This document shows positions 7,893 through 16,616 of a DNA stretch of 64,000 nucleotides, one piece after another. Under the pieces are notes generated by a model, which did not search any database, had not been told where the DNA came from, and worked only from the letters and a program-made list of their open reading frames with translations. The position numbers and the translations under genes were made by a program. The DNA comes from Amycolatopsis sp. 195334CR (GTDB lineage Bacteria > Actinomycetota > Actinomycetes > Mycobacteriales > Pseudonocardiaceae), in NCBI RefSeq assembly GCF_017309385.1, contig NZ_JAFJMJ010000002.1:2418001-2482000 (forward strand). The letters run 5' to 3'. Each line of letters opens with the position of its first letter. Within the stretch, counting starts at the first letter, position 1.

Positions 7893-8894
7893 ATGCGTGC
7901 CGATCGCCTCGTGGCCACCCTGTTGCTGATGCAGTCGCGGGGGCGGGTGACCGCGGCGGAGCTGGCCGGGGAGCTGGAGGTGTCGGTGGCCACGGCGCGG
8001 CGTGATCTGGAGGCGTTGTCGGCGGCGGGGGTGCCGGTGTACCCGCAGCCGGGGCGGGGTGGGGGCTGGTCGCTGGTGGGTGGGGCGCGGACCGACTTGA
8101 GCGGGTTGACCTCGTCGGAGGCGCGGGCGTTGTTCCTGCTGACGGGGCCGGGGGCGGCGGTGTCGGCGGAGGTGCGCTCGGCGTTGCGGAAGCTGGTGCG
8201 GGCGTTGCCGGACACGTTCCGGGCGGAGGCGGAGGTGGCGGCGAGCGCGGTGGTGGTCGATTCGTCGGCGTGGGGTGAGGCGGATCGGGAGCGGCCGGAG
8301 CTGGTCGGGGTGTTGCAGGAGGCGGTGGTGCGGCGGCGGAAGGTGCGGCTGGTCTACCGGGGGCGCGAGCGGTCGGAGCGGCTGGTGGAGCCGTGGGGGT
8401 TGGTGGACAAGGACGACCTCTGGTACCTGATCGCCGGGACGGAGGCCGGGCAGCGGACGTTCCGGCTGGACCGGGTGGTGGAGGCGGTGGTGACCGAGGA
8501 GGCGGCCGCGCGGCCGGCGGATTTCGAGCTGGCCGAGGCGTGGCGGCGGGTGGTCGACGAGGTGGAGCGGAAGCGGGCGCTGGTTTCGGCGGTGGTGCTC
8601 GTCGAGGCGCGGTTCGTGCGGGTGCTGCGGTCGCACTTCGGCAGGCACTGCCGGGTGGAGGGCGAGGCGGCCGACGGGCGGGCGCGGGTCCGGCTGGCCG
8701 CGCCGGCGCCGGTGATGATCGCGCAGCAGCTGGCCGGGTGGGGTGGGCAGCTGGAGGTGGTCGAGTCGGCGGCGGTGCGGGCGGAACTGGCTCGGGTCGG
8801 GGCGGAGCTTTCGCGCCGCTACGGTCCTCCCGAGACTGGGAGCGGGACCGCCGAGGACGGCCCCGCTCGGCCGGACAGCGAAACCGGGCAGTAG
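7893..8894 (+). CDS. WYL-domain transcriptional regulator (DeoR-type HTH)
   Basis: The 333-residue protein begins MRADRLVATLLLMQ, the usual start of this family. It has an HTH_11 domain (about 5-60, with SVATARRDLEAL), a WYL domain (about 130-215, with RERSERLVEPWGLVDKDDLWYLIA) and a C-terminal WCX extension. WYL proteins usually sense nucleotides or ssDNA, or other ligands. The last 20 or so residues (GSGTAEDGPARPDSETGQ) lie inside a degenerate DNA repeat tract, so the original C-terminus may have been slightly different. It is divergent from the VOC-YdeI operon, its likely target. Confidence 0.9.
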   Translation: MRADRLVATLLLMQSRGRVTAAELAGELEVSVATARRDLEALSAAGVPVYPQPGRGGGWSLVGGARTDLSGLTSSEARALFLLTGPGAAVSAEVRSALRKLVRALPDTFRAEAEVAASAVVVDSSAWGEADRERPELVGVLQEAVVRRRKVRLVYRGRERSERLVEPWGLVDKDDLWYLIAGTEAGQRTFRLDRVVEAVVTEEAAARPADFELAEAWRRVVDEVERKRALVSAVVLVEARFVRVLRSHFGRHCRVEGEAADGRARVRLAAPAPVMIAQQLAGWGGQLEVVESAAVRAELARVGAELSRRYGPPETGSGTAEDGPARPDSETGQ

Positions 8895-9070
8895 CAACCT
8901 CGCCGAGGACGGCCCGACAGCGGAATCGCCTCGCCGAGGGGGATCCGTTTGGTCTGACAGCGGAACCGCCGCGTTGGGGGCGGATCCGCTCGGCCTTGGA
9001 AACGGGACCGCCTCGCCGGGGCGGATCCGCTTGGCCTGGCCGGGAAGCAGAGACCTCGCCGGGCCGCCCC
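8846..9070. repeat. degenerate tandem repeats of about 40 bp
   Basis: At least four imperfect units share a core like ACAGCGGAACCGCC, then CGCCGGGGCGGATCCG and a TTGGCCT-type end. Examples begin near 8919, 8959 and 9001, with weaker copies before and after. The tract starts within the WYL gene's 3' end and runs to the stop of the next convergent gene. It codes for nothing recognisable. Confidence 0.65.
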
Positions 9071-9113
9071 TCGCGCAGCCAGCAGAACCGCACGGGGGGC
9101 GAGACCGCGGGGT

Positions 9114-9929
9114 TCAGCTCTGGCTGAGGAGCTTCCTGACCAGTTCGGCGGCAGCCGCCGGGTGTTCGTCGAAGCCGCCGTGGTCGCCGGGGAAGGTGAC
9201 CGGGGTGAGGCCCAGGTGTTCCGCCAGTGCGACCGCGGCGCGGCAGGCGAGTTGGTCGCCGGAGTCCTCGCCGACGGCGACGGTGATCCGCCCGGTCAAC
9301 GAGCGCAGCCGGTCGTAGTCGGGGCGGTAGTCGCCGGTGGCGTGCATCAGGTACTGGAAGAAGAAGTCGAGGTTCGGCTTCATCGCGGCCATCTGCTCGC
9401 GCATCTCCGGGGTGGGTTCCTGCGGTGGCTCGGCCGGGCCGCCGAGGCCGGTGCCCTCGAGGAACACCGCGATCGCGGCGAACGCGCCGCCGGTGCGGTA
9501 GGCCTCGTCCATCGCGGCGGTGCGGCGGGCTTCGTCCTCCTGGTCGGGCAGCAGCGAGGTCATCGGCGGCTCGTGCATGATCAGGCCCCGGATCTGATCG
9601 GGGTGACGCAGGAGCAGTTCCATCCCGGCCATGCTGCCGCCGCTGCTGGCGAAGACGTGCGCGGGTTGGTCGGTGACGGCGTTGATCAGGCGGTGGGCGT
9701 CGTCGGCGAGGAGGCCGATGAGGTCCTCCCCCGGCGCTCCGTCGATCGCGCTGCGGGACAGGCCGCGCGGGTCGTAGCTGATCACGGTGTGGTGCGGGGC
9801 CAGTTCGGCGGCGAGGCGGGTGAAGGAGTTGCCGTCGGCGGGGCCGCCGGGGATGCAGAGCACGGCCGGGCCGGTGCCGCGCACGTCGTAGTGCAGGGTG
9901 GCGCCGGGCACTCGCAGGGTTTCGGACAT
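9114..9929 (-). CDS. alpha/beta-fold hydrolase
   Basis: The 271-residue protein has the alpha/beta-hydrolase plan. CIPGGPADGNSF forms the oxyanion-hole loop, SYDPRGLSRS follows strand 4, the nucleophile elbow is FASSGGSMAGM (a variant of GxSxG), and the acid/base pair appears late with a His in FPGDHGGFDEHP. It resembles proline-iminopeptidase-like or perhydrolase-like enzymes; the substrate is unknown. The ATG at 9929 follows a plausible ribosome site and gives normal length. It is divergent from the YciI-sigma operon with a 105-bp shared promoter region. Confidence 0.85.
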   Translation of the reverse strand: MSETLRVPGATLHYDVRGTGPAVLCIPGGPADGNSFTRLAAELAPHHTVISYDPRGLSRSAIDGAPGEDLIGLLADDAHRLINAVTDQPAHVFASSGGSMAGMELLLRHPDQIRGLIMHEPPMTSLLPDQEDEARRTAAMDEAYRTGGAFAAIAVFLEGTGLGGPAEPPQEPTPEMREQMAAMKPNLDFFFQYLMHATGDYRPDYDRLRSLTGRITVAVGEDSGDQLACRAAVALAEHLGLTPVTFPGDHGGFDEHPAAAAELVRKLLSQS

Positions 9930-10034
9930 GGTTTTCGCGCCTTTCGCTGTGGACTCTCGACTCCCCGACGGGCGGGCTGCGCCCGGACAGACACATCCTG
10001 CGCAATGATGTGCACGACCGGAAGGGAGCGCGCC

Positions 10035-10391
10035 GTGAAGTACCTGCTGTTGATCGGTGGTGAGGGCACCGGGTCGGAGGAGAGTTCCGCGGAGGTGTGC
10101 GGGAGTGAGGACGTGCGGGCGTGGGTCGACGAGATGACGCGCCGGGGGGTGCTGCTCGACGGTGAGCTGCTGCACCCGGCCGAGGACGCGACCACGCTGC
10201 GAGTGCGCGACGGGCAGGTGCTGTTGTCGGACGGGCCGTTCGCGGAGACGAAGGAACAGGTCGGCGGGTACAACCTGATCGAGTGCGCGAACCTGGACGA
10301 GGCGGTCGAGGTGGCGGCTAAGCACCCGGTGGCGCGGTTCGGCATGATCGAGGTCCGCCCGGTGCTCGATCCGGCGGACGTCCCGGGTTGA
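10035..10391 (+). CDS. YciI family (DGPF) protein
   Basis: The 118-residue protein has the DGPF signature within LLSDGPFAETKEQVGGY, and the ferredoxin-like YciI fold begins MKYLLLIGG. The GTG start has GAAGGGAG upstream. DGPF proteins are the typical neighbours of ECF42-type sigma factors. Here the stop overlaps the TTG start of the sigma gene, so the two are translationally coupled. The biochemical role is unresolved in the family. Confidence 0.9.
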   Translation: MKYLLLIGGEGTGSEESSAEVCGSEDVRAWVDEMTRRGVLLDGELLHPAEDATTLRVRDGQVLLSDGPFAETKEQVGGYNLIECANLDEAVEVAAKHPVARFGMIEVRPVLDPADVPG

Positions 10392-11776
10392 CCGCCGCAC
10401 AACCCGGCGACGATGCCGGGGATGTCAGCCGCAGCGGGCGCAACGGCGACCCCACCGGGAGGACCAGCCGCGAGCGAAGCGGGGGCGACTACACCGGAGA
10501 AGCCAATCACGAGTCTGGCGGCGAGGCCACCCACGGGCGCGTCGGTGAGGCTGAGGTCCGCGCGGCCGTCGCGGCGGCGTTTCGGGATGAGTGGGGGCAG
10601 GTGGTGGCCACGCTCATCCGGGTCACCGGTGACTGGGACCTCGCCGAGGAGTGCGCGCAGGAGGCGTTCTCGACGGCGTTGCGCCGCTGGCCGCGGGACG
10701 GGATTCCGCGCAAGCCCGGCGCCTGGCTCACCACGACCGCGCGGAACCGGGCCACCGACGTGCTGCGCCGGGAGGCCGTGGGCGCGGCGAAGCTCCGGGA
10801 GCTGGCGGCGATCCCGCCCCCGGAGGACGCCGAGCCCGACGAGAGCGGGGTCGCCGACGACCGGCTGCGGTTGATCTTCACCTGCTGCCACCCGGCGTTG
10901 CCGTTCGAGGCGCGGGTGGCGCTGACGTTGCGCACGCTGGCGGGCTTGAGCACGGCGGAGATCGGGCGGGCGTTCCTGGTCCCGGAGGCGACGATGTCGC
11001 AGCGGCTGGTGCGGGCGAAGCGCAAGATCCGCCACGCCGGGATCCTGTACCGGGTACCGCCGGCGCATGTGCTGCCGGAGCGCACGAACGCCGTGCTCGG
11101 GGTGTTGTACCTGCTGTTCAACGAGGGCTACTCGGCGTCGGCGGGGGCGGATCTGGTGCGGCGGAACCTCTGCGCGGAGGGGATCCGGCTGGCGCGGTTG
11201 CTGGCCGGGTTGATGCCGGACGAGCCGGAGGCGGTCGGCCTGCTGGCGTTGATGCTGCTGCACGACGCGCGGCGGGAGGCGCGGCTGGACGCGGCGGGTG
11301 ATCTGGTGTTGCTGGAGGACCAAGACCGGTCACGCTGGGACCTCGCGGAGATCGAGGAGGGCACCGGGCTGCTGGAGTCGGCGTTGCGGCGGCGACGGCC
11401 GGGGCCGTACCAGCTGCAGGCGGCGATCGTGGCGTGCCACGCGACGGCGGCGCGGGCCGAGGACACGGACTGGCCGCAGATCGCGGCGTTGTACGAGCGG
11501 CTGGAGCGGGTGGTGCCCTCGCCGGTGGTGCGGTTGAACCGGGCGGTCGCGGTGGGCATGGCCGAGGGCCCGGCGGCGGGACTGCTGTTGCTCGACGAGC
11601 TGGCCGAGGGTGGTGAGCTGGCGGGATACCACCTGCTGCCCGCGGCGAGGGCCGATCTGCTGCGACGCCTGGGGCGGGCGGCGGAGGCGGCGGTGGCCTA
11701 CCGGGAGGCGCTGGAGTTGGCTTCGACCGACGCCGAGCGGCGGTACCTGGAGAAGCGGCTCGCGGAAGTTTCCTGA
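10388..11776 (+). CDS. ECF sigma factor, ECF42-like with DUF6596/TPR C-terminal extension
   Basis: The protein is about 462 residues. Region 2 is seen in ECAQEAFSTALRRWP, region 4 in LAGLSTAEIGRAFLVPEATMSQRLVRAKRKI, and the long C-terminal extension contains NEGYSASAGADLVR and helical repeat-like segments to the end. This architecture and its coupling to a DGPF protein fit the ECF42 group, in which the extension is needed for activity and there is no classical anti-sigma factor. The first 50 residues are low-complexity (Gly/Arg/Glu). No ATG or GTG start is available, so TTG 10388 overlapping the YciI stop is chosen. Confidence 0.88.
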   Translation: MTAAQPGDDAGDVSRSGRNGDPTGRTSRERSGGDYTGEANHESGGEATHGRVGEAEVRAAVAAAFRDEWGQVVATLIRVTGDWDLAEECAQEAFSTALRRWPRDGIPRKPGAWLTTTARNRATDVLRREAVGAAKLRELAAIPPPEDAEPDESGVADDRLRLIFTCCHPALPFEARVALTLRTLAGLSTAEIGRAFLVPEATMSQRLVRAKRKIRHAGILYRVPPAHVLPERTNAVLGVLYLLFNEGYSASAGADLVRRNLCAEGIRLARLLAGLMPDEPEAVGLLALMLLHDARREARLDAAGDLVLLEDQDRSRWDLAEIEEGTGLLESALRRRRPGPYQLQAAIVACHATAARAEDTDWPQIAALYERLERVVPSPVVRLNRAVAVGMAEGPAAGLLLLDELAEGGELAGYHLLPAARADLLRRLGRAAEAAVAYREALELASTDAERRYLEKRLAEVS

Positions 11777-11842
11777 GCGGGGGTGTCGGTCCGGCGCGGG
11801 GTGGTTCGTCGGGGGTTCGTAGACCGCGACGAGGAGGACAAG

Positions 11843-12559
11843 ATGGCGACGTTCGTGCTGATCCACGGTGGGGGTTCCAGCGGCTGGGAGTTTCACCTGC
11901 TGGAGGCGGAGTTGCGTGCGCTCGGTCATGACGTGGTGGCCCCGGACCTGCCGATCGAGGACGGCGCGAACGGACTGGCCGAGTACGCCGACGCCGTGGT
12001 GACCGCGGTCGGCGCGCACCAGAAGCAGACCGGGGCGCGTCAGGAGGCGGCTGCGGTCGGGGCGCCCGAGGACCTCGTGGTGGTCGGGCATTCGTTCGGC
12101 GGCCTGGTCGCTCCCCTGGTCTGCGACCGCCTGCCGTCGCGGATGCTGGTGCTGCTGGCGGGCATGATCCCGCGCCCGGGCGAGCCGGCATCGGACTGGT
12201 GGGCGAACACCGGGCACCAGGCCGAAGTGGACATGGAGGCGGACCCGATCGGGGCGTTCCTGCACGACGTGCCAACCGCACTGGCCGAGGAAGCACTGGC
12301 GAAGGGACGCCCGCAGGAAAGCGATTCGCTGGGCAAGCCGTGGCCGCTGGCGGCGTGGCCGGTCGTCCCGACGAAGGTGCTGGCGGGCCGGGACGACCGG
12401 TTCTTCCCTCTGGAGTTCATGCGGCGGGTGGCGCGGGACCGGCTGGGCCTGGAGCCGGACGTGATCGGGGGCAGCCACTGCATGGCGTTGTCCCGGCCGA
12501 AGGAACTGGCTGCCCGCCTCGACGGCTACCTAGCGGCCGAGCAGCAGACCGCTCAGTAA
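11843..12559 (+). CDS. alpha/beta-hydrolase (esterase/EstC-like)
   Basis: The 238-residue protein has the nucleophile motif VVVGHSFGGLVA, an early FVLIHGGGSSGWEF oxyanion loop, the acid Asp in AGRDDRFFPLEF and the base His in GGSHCMALSRP. It resembles small alpha/beta-hydrolases related to salicylate or hydroxynitrile esterases. GAGGAGG precedes the ATG. It lies 66 bp after the sigma gene and may belong to the same transcript. Its 3' end overlaps the convergent MFS gene by 30 bp. Confidence 0.87.
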   Translation: MATFVLIHGGGSSGWEFHLLEAELRALGHDVVAPDLPIEDGANGLAEYADAVVTAVGAHQKQTGARQEAAAVGAPEDLVVVGHSFGGLVAPLVCDRLPSRMLVLLAGMIPRPGEPASDWWANTGHQAEVDMEADPIGAFLHDVPTALAEEALAKGRPQESDSLGKPWPLAAWPVVPTKVLAGRDDRFFPLEFMRRVARDRLGLEPDVIGGSHCMALSRPKELAARLDGYLAAEQQTAQ

Positions 12560-13864
12560 CGCACCGGCCAGCATCAGGCCCGCGGCGACCGCGGCGGCGA
12601 CGGTGTGGCCGTGGACCTGGGCGGCGAGCGTGGCACCTCCGGCGGCGACCCCGTTCAGCACGGCGATGCCGATCGAGCCGCCGAGTTGCTGGGCGGTGCT
12701 GATCAACGCGGAGACCAGGCCGGTCTCGCGGGGTTCGGCGCCGGTGAGCGCGGCGCTGATGCTGGGTGACATGACCAGCCCGGTGCCGACGCCGAAGACG
12801 AGCTGCGCGGGCAGGACGCCGCCGAGGTAGGTGCTGTCCGGAGTGAGCTGGGTGAGCAGGGCGAGCCCACCGGCGGTGAGCACCATGCCGGGCACGATCA
12901 GCAGCCGCGGGCTGAGCCGGGCCATCAACCTGCCGGAGACCTGCGAGGCGATCAGCATGGTGGCGGCGGTGCCGGGGAGGATGGCCAGCCCGGTGCGCAG
13001 CGGGTCGAAGCCGAAGACCTCCTGCAGCTGGTAGGTGAGCACGAGCATGGTGCCGAACATGGCGGCCATGGTGGTGGCGACGGCGGCCAGCGCGCCGAGG
13101 CGGCGGCGGGTGAGCAGCCGTGGTGGCAGCAGCGGGTTGCCGGTGCGGACCTGGCGCAGGGCGAACGCGCCGAGCAGGAGCACGGCCGGGATCAGCCAGA
13201 GCGGCCTGCCGGTGGTCGCGAAGACCAGTGCGGCGGCGCCGGTGCTGCCGAGCAGCGTGCTGGGCAGGTCCAGACGCAGCGGGTGGCGGGGGGTCTCGGG
13301 CAGCAGGACCGGGGTGAGCACGGCGGTCAGCGCGGCGATGGGCACGTTGACGTAGAGGCACCAGCGCCAGTCGAGTGCGGCGGTGAGCAGGCCGCCGGCC
13401 AGCAGGCCCGCGGCTCCCCCGGCGCCGACGACCGCGCTGAACCGGCCCAGCGCCCGTCCGCGTTCGGCTGGGTCGGTGAACAACGCGGTGAGCAGGGCCA
13501 TCGCGGTCGGGGCAAGCAGCGCGGCGAAGACGCCCTGGGCGGCGCGGGCACCGATGAGCATGCCGCCGTTGAGCGCCGCTCCCCCGGCGGCGGAGGCGAG
13601 CCCGAAGCCGAGCACGCCGATCAGCAGGGCACGGCGGCGGCCGATGGCGTCGGAGATCCGGCCGGCGGGCAGCAGCAGGGCGCCGAAGGCGAGCATGTAG
13701 GCGGTGACGATCCAGTGCCGGTCGGCGTCGGACAGGCCCAGGTCGTGCTGGGCCGGGGGCAGCGCGATGTTCACGATCGTGGTGTCGAGCAGCACCATCA
13801 GCTGGGCGGCGCAGAGCAGGGCGAACCCGGGCCAGCGGGTGGTGCGGGCGGAGGTGGTGGTCAT
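12530..13864 (-). CDS. MFS drug-efflux transporter (DHA2/EmrB-QacA type)
   Basis: The 444-residue integral membrane protein starts with the DHA2 signature LLCAAQLMVLLDTTIVNIALP. Motif A-like GRISDAIGRRRALLIG lies in the first cytoplasmic loop, and 12-14 hydrophobic segments follow. Transport of toxic compounds by proton antiport is expected. It is divergent from a TetR gene, with a palindrome in the 74-bp gap. This is the usual arrangement for a drug-inducible pump. Confidence 0.92.
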   Translation of the reverse strand: MTTTSARTTRWPGFALLCAAQLMVLLDTTIVNIALPPAQHDLGLSDADRHWIVTAYMLAFGALLLPAGRISDAIGRRRALLIGVLGFGLASAAGGAALNGGMLIGARAAQGVFAALLAPTAMALLTALFTDPAERGRALGRFSAVVGAGGAAGLLAGGLLTAALDWRWCLYVNVPIAALTAVLTPVLLPETPRHPLRLDLPSTLLGSTGAAALVFATTGRPLWLIPAVLLLGAFALRQVRTGNPLLPPRLLTRRRLGALAAVATTMAAMFGTMLVLTYQLQEVFGFDPLRTGLAILPGTAATMLIASQVSGRLMARLSPRLLIVPGMVLTAGGLALLTQLTPDSTYLGGVLPAQLVFGVGTGLVMSPSISAALTGAEPRETGLVSALISTAQQLGGSIGIAVLNGVAAGGATLAAQVHGHTVAAAVAAGLMLAGALLSGLLLGR

Positions 13865-13892
13865 GGCGGCGACCTTGGCAGATAAAAGTTAA

Positions 13893-13914
13893 CCGAGTCA
13901 AGTTTTAAACTCGG
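13893..13914. promoter_or_regulatory. TetR operator candidate between MFS and TetR genes
   Basis: CCGAGT (13893-13898) and ACTCGG (13909-13914) form a perfect inverted repeat around an AT-rich 10-nt spacer, embedded in a tract of A/T runs unusual for this region. It lies 24 bases before the TetR ATG and 28 bases before the MFS start, so a bound dimer would block both promoters. Confidence 0.6.
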
Positions 13915-13938
13915 ACAAGCTTGGGCTAGCATGCGCCC

Positions 13939-14553
13939 ATGAGCCTTCGGGAGCGGAAGAAGCAGCGCACGCGCCAGGCCATCTCGGACGCGGCGATCGC
14001 GTTGTTCCTCGACGCCGGCTTCGACCGGGTCTCGGTGGCCGAGGTGGCCGCGGCCGCCGAGGTGTCCAAGCCGACCCTGTTCAAGTACTTCCCCGCCAAG
14101 GAGGACCTGGTCATCGACCGGCTCGCCGACCACCGCGAGGAAGCCGCCGCGGTGGTGCGCGCCGCGACCGGGCGGCCGCCGTTGGCCGCGCTGCACGAGC
14201 ACTTCCGCACCGGGCTCGACCGCCGGGACCCGATCACCGGGCTGTGCGACGAACCCGAGGTGCTCGCCCTCAACCGGCTCATCTACGACACCCCGGCGCT
14301 GCTGGCGGGCATGTCGCGGTTCACCGACCACTCCGTCGACGCGCTGACCACCGCGCTGCGCGAGGCGACCGGCCGCGACGACCTCGCGCCCCGCCTGGCC
14401 GCCGGGCAGATCGTCACCGTGCAGCGCCTGCTCGCGCTGGAGAACCACCGGCACATCACCGCCGGCGAGACGGCCGCGGCCCGTCACCCCGCGGCCGCCG
14501 CCGAAGCGGACCAGGCGTTCGGTCTGCTGCGCTCAGGCCTGGACGGGCTGTGA
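13939..14553 (+). CDS. TetR family transcriptional regulator
   Basis: The 204-residue protein has an N-terminal TetR HTH (about 10-55, with AEVAAAAEVSKPTLFKYFPAKEDL) and a helical ligand-binding C-terminal domain. The ATG start gives standard length. It is divergent from the MFS pump it presumably represses. Its 3' end overlaps a minus-strand remnant of an NmrA-type gene. Confidence 0.93.
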   Translation: MSLRERKKQRTRQAISDAAIALFLDAGFDRVSVAEVAAAAEVSKPTLFKYFPAKEDLVIDRLADHREEAAAVVRAATGRPPLAALHEHFRTGLDRRDPITGLCDEPEVLALNRLIYDTPALLAGMSRFTDHSVDALTTALREATGRDDLAPRLAAGQIVTVQRLLALENHRHITAGETAAARHPAAAAEADQAFGLLRSGLDGL

Positions 14554-14668
14554 GCCGAACGCCCCGGCGACGAAGTCGTCGAACGAGCGCGGCTCACGGC
14601 CCAGCGCGCCGCGCACGCCGTCGCTGACGTAGTCGCCGCTGCCCTGGACGCGTTCGCCTTCAGCGTCG
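14533..14668 (-). pseudogene. C-terminal remnant of an NmrA-type NAD(P)H-binding protein
   Basis: Read on the minus strand, the stretch ends in DYVSDGVRGALGREPRSF, then DDFVAGAF, before a stop at 14533. This is the typical tail of NmrA/QorB-like oxidoreductases; compare DIERVLGRPPRAYADWA in the intact gene at 23993-24787. Nothing upstream encodes the Rossmann part: the monooxygenase gene ends immediately before it. It is a decayed 3' fragment left by deletion, and its end overlaps the TetR gene. Confidence 0.6.
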
Positions 14669-14671
14669 CGT

Positions 14672-15871
14672 TCAGGCGGATTCGCGGGGTGCCACCGAGT
14701 GCGCGGCGTAGTCCGGGAGCGTGATGGCGCGAGCCGCCTTGGTGGTCATGCCGTCGAACAGCTTGGCCAGCCGCCGCCACGACAGCGCCCGGTACATCTG
14801 GTTCCGGTGCCAGATCCGCAAGCGCGTCGCCGGGGCGAGGAACGGGCCGGCGCCCTCGGCCAGCTTCTGGCAGCCCGCCGCGTAGTCGCGCATCCGCTCC
14901 TCGTACCGCGCGAAGGCGACCCGGTGGTCCCCGTGCGCGACGGCGAGTTCACCGGCCAGCACGTACGCCCCGACCAGCGCGGTCCCCGTGCCCAGCCCGC
15001 CCAGCGTCGCGCCGTAGCCCGCGTCACCGACCAGTGCGACCCGCCCGCGCTGGAACCCGGGCATGCGCACCTGGCTGATCGAGTCGAAGTACAGCTCCGG
15101 CGCCGCCCACATCGCCTCCACCAGCCGCGGCACCTCCCAGCCCGCACCCGCGCAGCGCTCGGCGACCAGCCGCTTCTGCGCGTCCAGGTCGCGCCGGTCG
15201 TACTCCAGCCATTCCGACGGGAAGACGAACCCGCCGTCGGTCTTGCCACCCGCGCTGCCGATGTTCGCGCCGAGGCCCGGCTCGTTGTACATCAGCCCGC
15301 TGTGGTCCAGGCCGAGGAAGTTGGGCATCTCGAACGCCGCGACGTAGTACCCCAGGAACCGCACGAACCGCGACTCCGGCCCGAACGCCAGCGCCCGCAC
15401 GTTCGAGTGCAGCCCGTCCGCGCCGAGCACCAGGTCGAAGGTGCGCGGCTCCCCGCGGTCGAAGCACACCCGCACCCCGTCGGCGCTCTCGGTCATCGAC
15501 GCGATCGAATCGCCGAACACGTATTCGGTGTGGTCGCGAGTGCGCTCGTAGAGCAGGCGGCTCAGCTCGTCGCGCTCGATCTCCACGTCACCGCTCATGA
15601 ACGACGACGGCAGCGTCGCCAGCTGCCTGCCCGCCGCGTCGACGACCACCTGGTCGCCCATGTTCGTCTGCCGCCGCCGGACTTCGTCGAGGATGCCCAT
15701 CTCCCGCAGCACGCGCAGATGCACGTCACCGCGGAAGTCCACGGCGAAACCGCCGCCGCGCAACCCCGGCGCGCGCTCGACGACGGTCGTGGAGAAGCCG
15801 TAGCGGTGCAGCCAGTGCGCCAGCGCGGGGCCGGCGACACTGGCGCCGGAGATCAGGATGTTCTTGGTCAT
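14672..15871 (-). CDS. FAD-dependent monooxygenase (group A, PHBH fold)
   Basis: The 399-residue protein has the GxGxxG-type dinucleotide motif ILISGASVAGPALAHWL at the N-terminus. The DG motif is LVLGADGLHSNVRA, and the GD motif is GRVALVGDAGYGATLGGLG near residue 290. These three define flavoprotein aromatic hydroxylases and TetX-like enzymes. The substrate could be an aromatic metabolite or an antibiotic. I chose the ATG at 15871; the frame could begin 30 bases upstream, but the Rossmann strand normally starts at once. Confidence 0.9.
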   Translation of the reverse strand: MTKNILISGASVAGPALAHWLHRYGFSTTVVERAPGLRGGGFAVDFRGDVHLRVLREMGILDEVRRRQTNMGDQVVVDAAGRQLATLPSSFMSGDVEIERDELSRLLYERTRDHTEYVFGDSIASMTESADGVRVCFDRGEPRTFDLVLGADGLHSNVRALAFGPESRFVRFLGYYVAAFEMPNFLGLDHSGLMYNEPGLGANIGSAGGKTDGGFVFPSEWLEYDRRDLDAQKRLVAERCAGAGWEVPRLVEAMWAAPELYFDSISQVRMPGFQRGRVALVGDAGYGATLGGLGTGTALVGAYVLAGELAVAHGDHRVAFARYEERMRDYAAGCQKLAEGAGPFLAPATRLRIWHRNQMYRALSWRRLAKLFDGMTTKAARAITLPDYAAHSVAPRESA

Positions 15872-15925
15872 GACCCCAGGCTCGGCGGTGGCGCTGACCA
15901 ACCGCGCACCGCGCGCTGACGGTCG

Positions 15926-16615
15926 TCAGCCGGGGCTCGTCCGCCAGTACTGGCGCTTCTTCTCCTCGCGGACGAACACCCCGGCCTTGACCAGTTCCCG
16001 ACGCAGCTCCTTGACCTCGTCGCCCTGGTCCTTGGTCAGCGCCTCCTTGCGTGCCCGCAGCAGCGCGTTGGCCCGGTCCGAGAGCTCCGGCGTGCCCTCC
16101 ACCCAGAGCCGGTAGTCCTCGCGGTACGGGTCACCGTCGGCGTGCCAGGGAAAGCCGTGCTGCTCGAACGCCGCGCGGACCCGCTGCTTGGGCAGGTCGG
16201 AGGACTCGCGGGCCAGCTCGTCCCCGGCCGTGCCCACGAGCACGAGCTTGCCGCCGTCGAAGAACACCGCCCCCACCGCGGCGCGCTCGAACCGCTGGCT
16301 CTCCCCGCCACGGGTGAGCACCACACCGGTCGCGTCGAGTTCCAGGCTGAGCAGGTCCAGCTCACCCAGGAAGGCCAGCACCAGGCCGCCCACCGCGCCG
16401 ATGCCCAGCGCGCCGAGCGTGGCGGCGGGCTCCGGGATCGACGCCACCAGCTCGAACGGTCCCTGGAACGGGAACCAGGTCAGCGTGGCGACCCAGCCCG
16501 CGGCGAGCTTCAGGCCCCAGAGCAGCGCCGCGCCCAGCAGCGGGCAGAGCAGCCAGCCCAGCACCCGCCAGCCACGCGCGAGCGCGACCACGGTCGAGGA
16601 GGAGGTGCGCGTCAT
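15926..16615 (-). CDS. YqeB-like membrane protein
   Basis: The 229-residue protein has two predicted membrane segments (about residues 15-35 and 60-90, the second with LGALGIGAVGGLVLAFL). A cytoplasmic part follows with alternating beta strands (LSLELDATGVVLTRGG and VGAVFFDGGKLVLVG) like a small PH-type domain, then a charged helical tail rich in Lys/Arg. It looks like the actinobacterial YqeB family, whose function is unknown. It starts one base before the stop of the upstream C39-like gene, so the two form an operon. Confidence 0.65.
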   Translation of the reverse strand: MTRTSSSTVVALARGWRVLGWLLCPLLGAALLWGLKLAAGWVATLTWFPFQGPFELVASIPEPAATLGALGIGAVGGLVLAFLGELDLLSLELDATGVVLTRGGESQRFERAAVGAVFFDGGKLVLVGTAGDELARESSDLPKQRVRAAFEQHGFPWHADGDPYREDYRLWVEGTPELSDRANALLRARKEALTKDQGDEVKELRRELVKAGVFVREEKKRQYWRTSPG

Positions 16616-16616
16616 G

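Noticed and set aside
5417..8215. A 932-codon minus-strand open frame
   Set aside because: Only its 3' part (to 6070) is a real methyltransferase. The rest is antisense or off-frame to the PrmC-like, YdeI, VOC and WYL genes and is Arg/Pro/Thr low-complexity, an effect of very high GC.
9930..10034. A promoter like the nested 18.2-kb palindrome upstream of the first YciI-sigma module
   Set aside because: No TGTCACA/CGTC pair or long inverted repeat is present; only weak TGTC-like sequences, so no shared regulation is claimed.
14484..14780. A separate 98-codon minus-strand gene
   Set aside because: Wrong frame; the supported reading of this stretch is the short NmrA remnant.
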